Shown here: positions 62,459 to 64,000 of the stretch, in pieces
How the letters are laid out: the number at the start of each line of letters is the position of its first letter
How positions within the stretch are numbered: the first letter of the stretch is position 1
Assembly (NCBI GenBank): GCA_963747985.1
Contig: CAVVHG010000006.1
Coordinates: 310,001 to 374,000, forward strand
Source: JACADW01 sp963747985
Lineage (GTDB): Bacteria; Acidobacteriota; UBA6911
Direction: 5' to 3'
DNA length: 64,000 bases
Program-made: the position numbers and the translations under genes
Notes under the pieces: model-generated
Database searches by the model: none
What the model saw: only the letters and a program-made list of their open reading frames with translations
Told to the model about the DNA's origin: nothing

Positions 62459-64000
62459 GTGCGGTTGATCCGAGCTCACCTAATCCGGTTCTCTACGTTA
62501 TCGGTCCTGCTCCTCGCCGGGTTGTTCGTTGCCCGGACATGCCGGGGAGGGACTTCGCCCGCTCCCGGCCCTGCGTATGCCGACACTAATCTGAAGAGCA
62601 CTTCCGCTGGTATCGAGTCGAGTTCCAGGGCGCCCGGGGGGACTCTCGTCTTTCTCTGGGTGGGGCTTGGAAGTGTCATTTTGTCGCTGGCGAAGGTTCG
62701 ATCAAGGAAGCTGCCGCCGGATCAGCCGGACCCGATCCTCGGCGCCGTATGCCAGAGCCTGGCCGAGGGCATCGTAGTCTGCGACCGGGCTGGGAGGTTC
62801 GTGCTCGTCAATCGTGCGGCCGAGGAAATGCTGGGGAAGTTGGATGCGGGGGTCGATCCACGCGAATGGCCGCAGGTTTTCGGCTGCTATCTCCCGGACG
62901 GGCAGACGCTTTATCCGCCGGATCAACTGCCCTTGATGCGTGCCATGAGGGGCGAACCCGTACAGGAAGCGGAGGTTTTCATCCGCAATGCCAGGTTTCC
63001 CCAGGGGAAAGTGATCAGCGTCAACGGCGTGCCCCTTCTGGATGATGCGCAGACGCTGGTCGGAGGGATTGTTACCTTCAGGGACATCACTGAGTCCAAG
63101 CAGGTGGACAGAGAGCTGCGGGAGCTGCTCAGGCAGCTCAAAGAGATGAAATACGCCCTGGACCAGGCTGCGATCGTTTGCACAACGAACGCCGAAGGAA
63201 CGATCCTGTACGCAAATGACAAGTTCTGTGAGATCAGCGGGTACGGCAGAGAGGAACTGGCCGGCAAGACTCATCGCATCATCAATTCCGGCTACCACCC
63301 GAAGGCGTTCTTCAGGAAGATGTGGGAGACCATCACAAGTGGCCGGACATGGAGGGGGGAAATCAGCAACCGTGCCAAGGACGGGCGCATCTTCTGGGTG
63401 GATACCACGATAGTACCCTTCGTCGATGAATCCGGAAAACCGGCGCGGTACATGTCGATCCAAACCGACATCACCGATCCACGGAAGGAGCATGAAGTTG
63501 TGCGGCGTCTTTCCAGCGCGGTGGAGCAAACCGCCGATGTGATATTCATCACGAACCGCGAGGGAACCATCGAGTACGTCAACCCCGCCTTCGAGAGAAC
63601 TACCGGCTTCTCTCGCGAAGAGGCGTTGGGCAGGAATCCGCGCATCCTCAAGTCCGGAGTCCACGATCCCGACTACTACAAGTCGCTTTGGGAGACGATC
63701 CTGGCAGGGGAAGTCTTTCGCCACACAAGCATCAATCGCAAGAAGAACGGCGAACTGTTCCATGCCGAGCAAACGATCACGCCGATGAAGGACCTGGACG
63801 GGCGCGTGACCCATTTTGTGTCAGTCGTCAAGGATCTCACCGAACAGGTGAAGCAGCGTGAACGCGAGATCGAGATGCAGTACGCATCCGAGGTGCAGGA
63901 GAAACTTTATCCGGCGCAACCGCCGCGGGTTGAGAGCCTGGACATTTCGGGAGTTGTGTTCCCGGCGGTGGCCACCTGCGGAGATTACTATGACTACCTT
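62459..64000 (+). CDS. PAS-SpoIIE phosphatase sensor, cut by window end
   Basis: Open from GTG 62459 (directly after an in-frame TGA at 62453) to the last base; 514 codons are visible. One or two hydrophobic N-terminal segments (LSVLLLAGLFVA; TLVFLWVGLGSVILSL) anchor it. Three PAS domains follow: about 85-215 (GIVVCDRAGRFVLVNRAAEEML), about 225-340 (AIVCTTNAEGTILYANDKFC) and about 350-465 (VIFITNREGTIEYVNPAFE). The last visible residues, QEKLYPAQPP ... GVVFPAVATCGDYYDYL, are the start of a SpoIIE-type PP2C phosphatase. It should couple an unknown signal to an anti-sigma antagonist switch, like the REC-SpoIIE protein at 40288. Confidence 0.9.
   Translation, partial: MRLIRAHLIRFSTLSVLLLAGLFVARTCRGGTSPAPGPAYADTNLKSTSAGIESSSRAPGGTLVFLWVGLGSVILSLAKVRSRKLPPDQPDPILGAVCQSLAEGIVVCDRAGRFVLVNRAAEEMLGKLDAGVDPREWPQVFGCYLPDGQTLYPPDQLPLMRAMRGEPVQEAEVFIRNARFPQGKVISVNGVPLLDDAQTLVGGIVTFRDITESKQVDRELRELLRQLKEMKYALDQAAIVCTTNAEGTILYANDKFCEISGYGREELAGKTHRIINSGYHPKAFFRKMWETITSGRTWRGEISNRAKDGRIFWVDTTIVPFVDESGKPARYMSIQTDITDPRKEHEVVRRLSSAVEQTADVIFITNREGTIEYVNPAFERTTGFSREEALGRNPRILKSGVHDPDYYKSLWETILAGEVFRHTSINRKKNGELFHAEQTITPMKDLDGRVTHFVSVVKDLTEQVKQREREIEMQYASEVQEKLYPAQPPRVESLDISGVVFPAVATCGDYYDYL

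Overview
The window is a GC-rich bacterial chromosome segment that looks most like an Acidobacteriota genome. This is inferred from gene content only: many small secreted proteins of the 'IPF.F..G...LPAG.Y' type, Tat-leader enzymes from normally cytoplasmic families, PD40 and FG-GAP propellers, many HisKA_3/NarL systems, and a GH57-DUF3536 protein. No rRNA or other phylogenetic marker is present, so the phylum is not proven.

Layout. 0-4.3 kb is a scarred accessory zone beside a tRNA-Thr(CGU): two C-terminal integrase remnants flank a less GC-rich MORN/esterase gene, a Ser/Thr kinase stump abuts the second remnant, and a secreted protein gene carries a frameshift. 4.6-9 kb holds an NtrB/NtrC-type sigma-54 two-component system, a sigma-54 promoter with paired upstream dyads, and the secreted protein it probably controls. 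9-11 kb is non-coding plus a broken carbohydrate-active gene. 11-14.7 kb has an FG-GAP propeller protein, a Tat-leader DegT-type aminotransferase and a membrane protein. 14.9-17.6 kb is a compact panB-panE-panC pantothenate operon. 17.7-20 kb is a graveyard: an RND efflux pump and its TolC-like channel reduced by internal deletions, then a truncated DUF488 gene behind an intact class A penicillin-binding protein (20.0-22.6 kb).

22.7-41.5 kb is dominated by signalling: a deletion-derived remnant of a hybrid sensor, its intact 896-residue paralogue, a frameshifted NarX-like kinase next to an intact NarL-like regulator, a second NarL/NarX pair, and a REC-SpoIIE phosphatase followed by a 1310-residue periplasmic-propeller sensor kinase (40.3-45.4 kb). 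GH57, a dihaem cytochrome c peroxidase and an enolase-superfamily enzyme lie between them. 45.7-62.3 kb is rich in exported carbohydrate-related proteins (DUF4091/GH123-like, PD40 propeller, Tat Fe-S aldo-keto reductase, amidohydrolase, GH36 alpha-galactosidase-like lipoprotein, a putative glycosidase, CE1-like esterase, MFS sugar-acid-type transporter), interrupted by a large transmembrane Ser/Thr pseudokinase. The window ends inside a PAS-SpoIIE phosphatase gene.

How it fits together. Three strong -24/-12 sites (7481, 24933, 58930) each precede a small secreted protein gene, and an NtrC-type activator is encoded beside the first, so a small sigma-54 envelope regulon is the most interesting hypothesis. 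Gene ends are decorated with GC-rich hairpins and interspersed palindromic repeats, and several genes show clean internal deletions, so the region appears to have decayed mainly by deletion between ancestral genes. No CRISPR array, complete IS, phage or complete defence system was seen.
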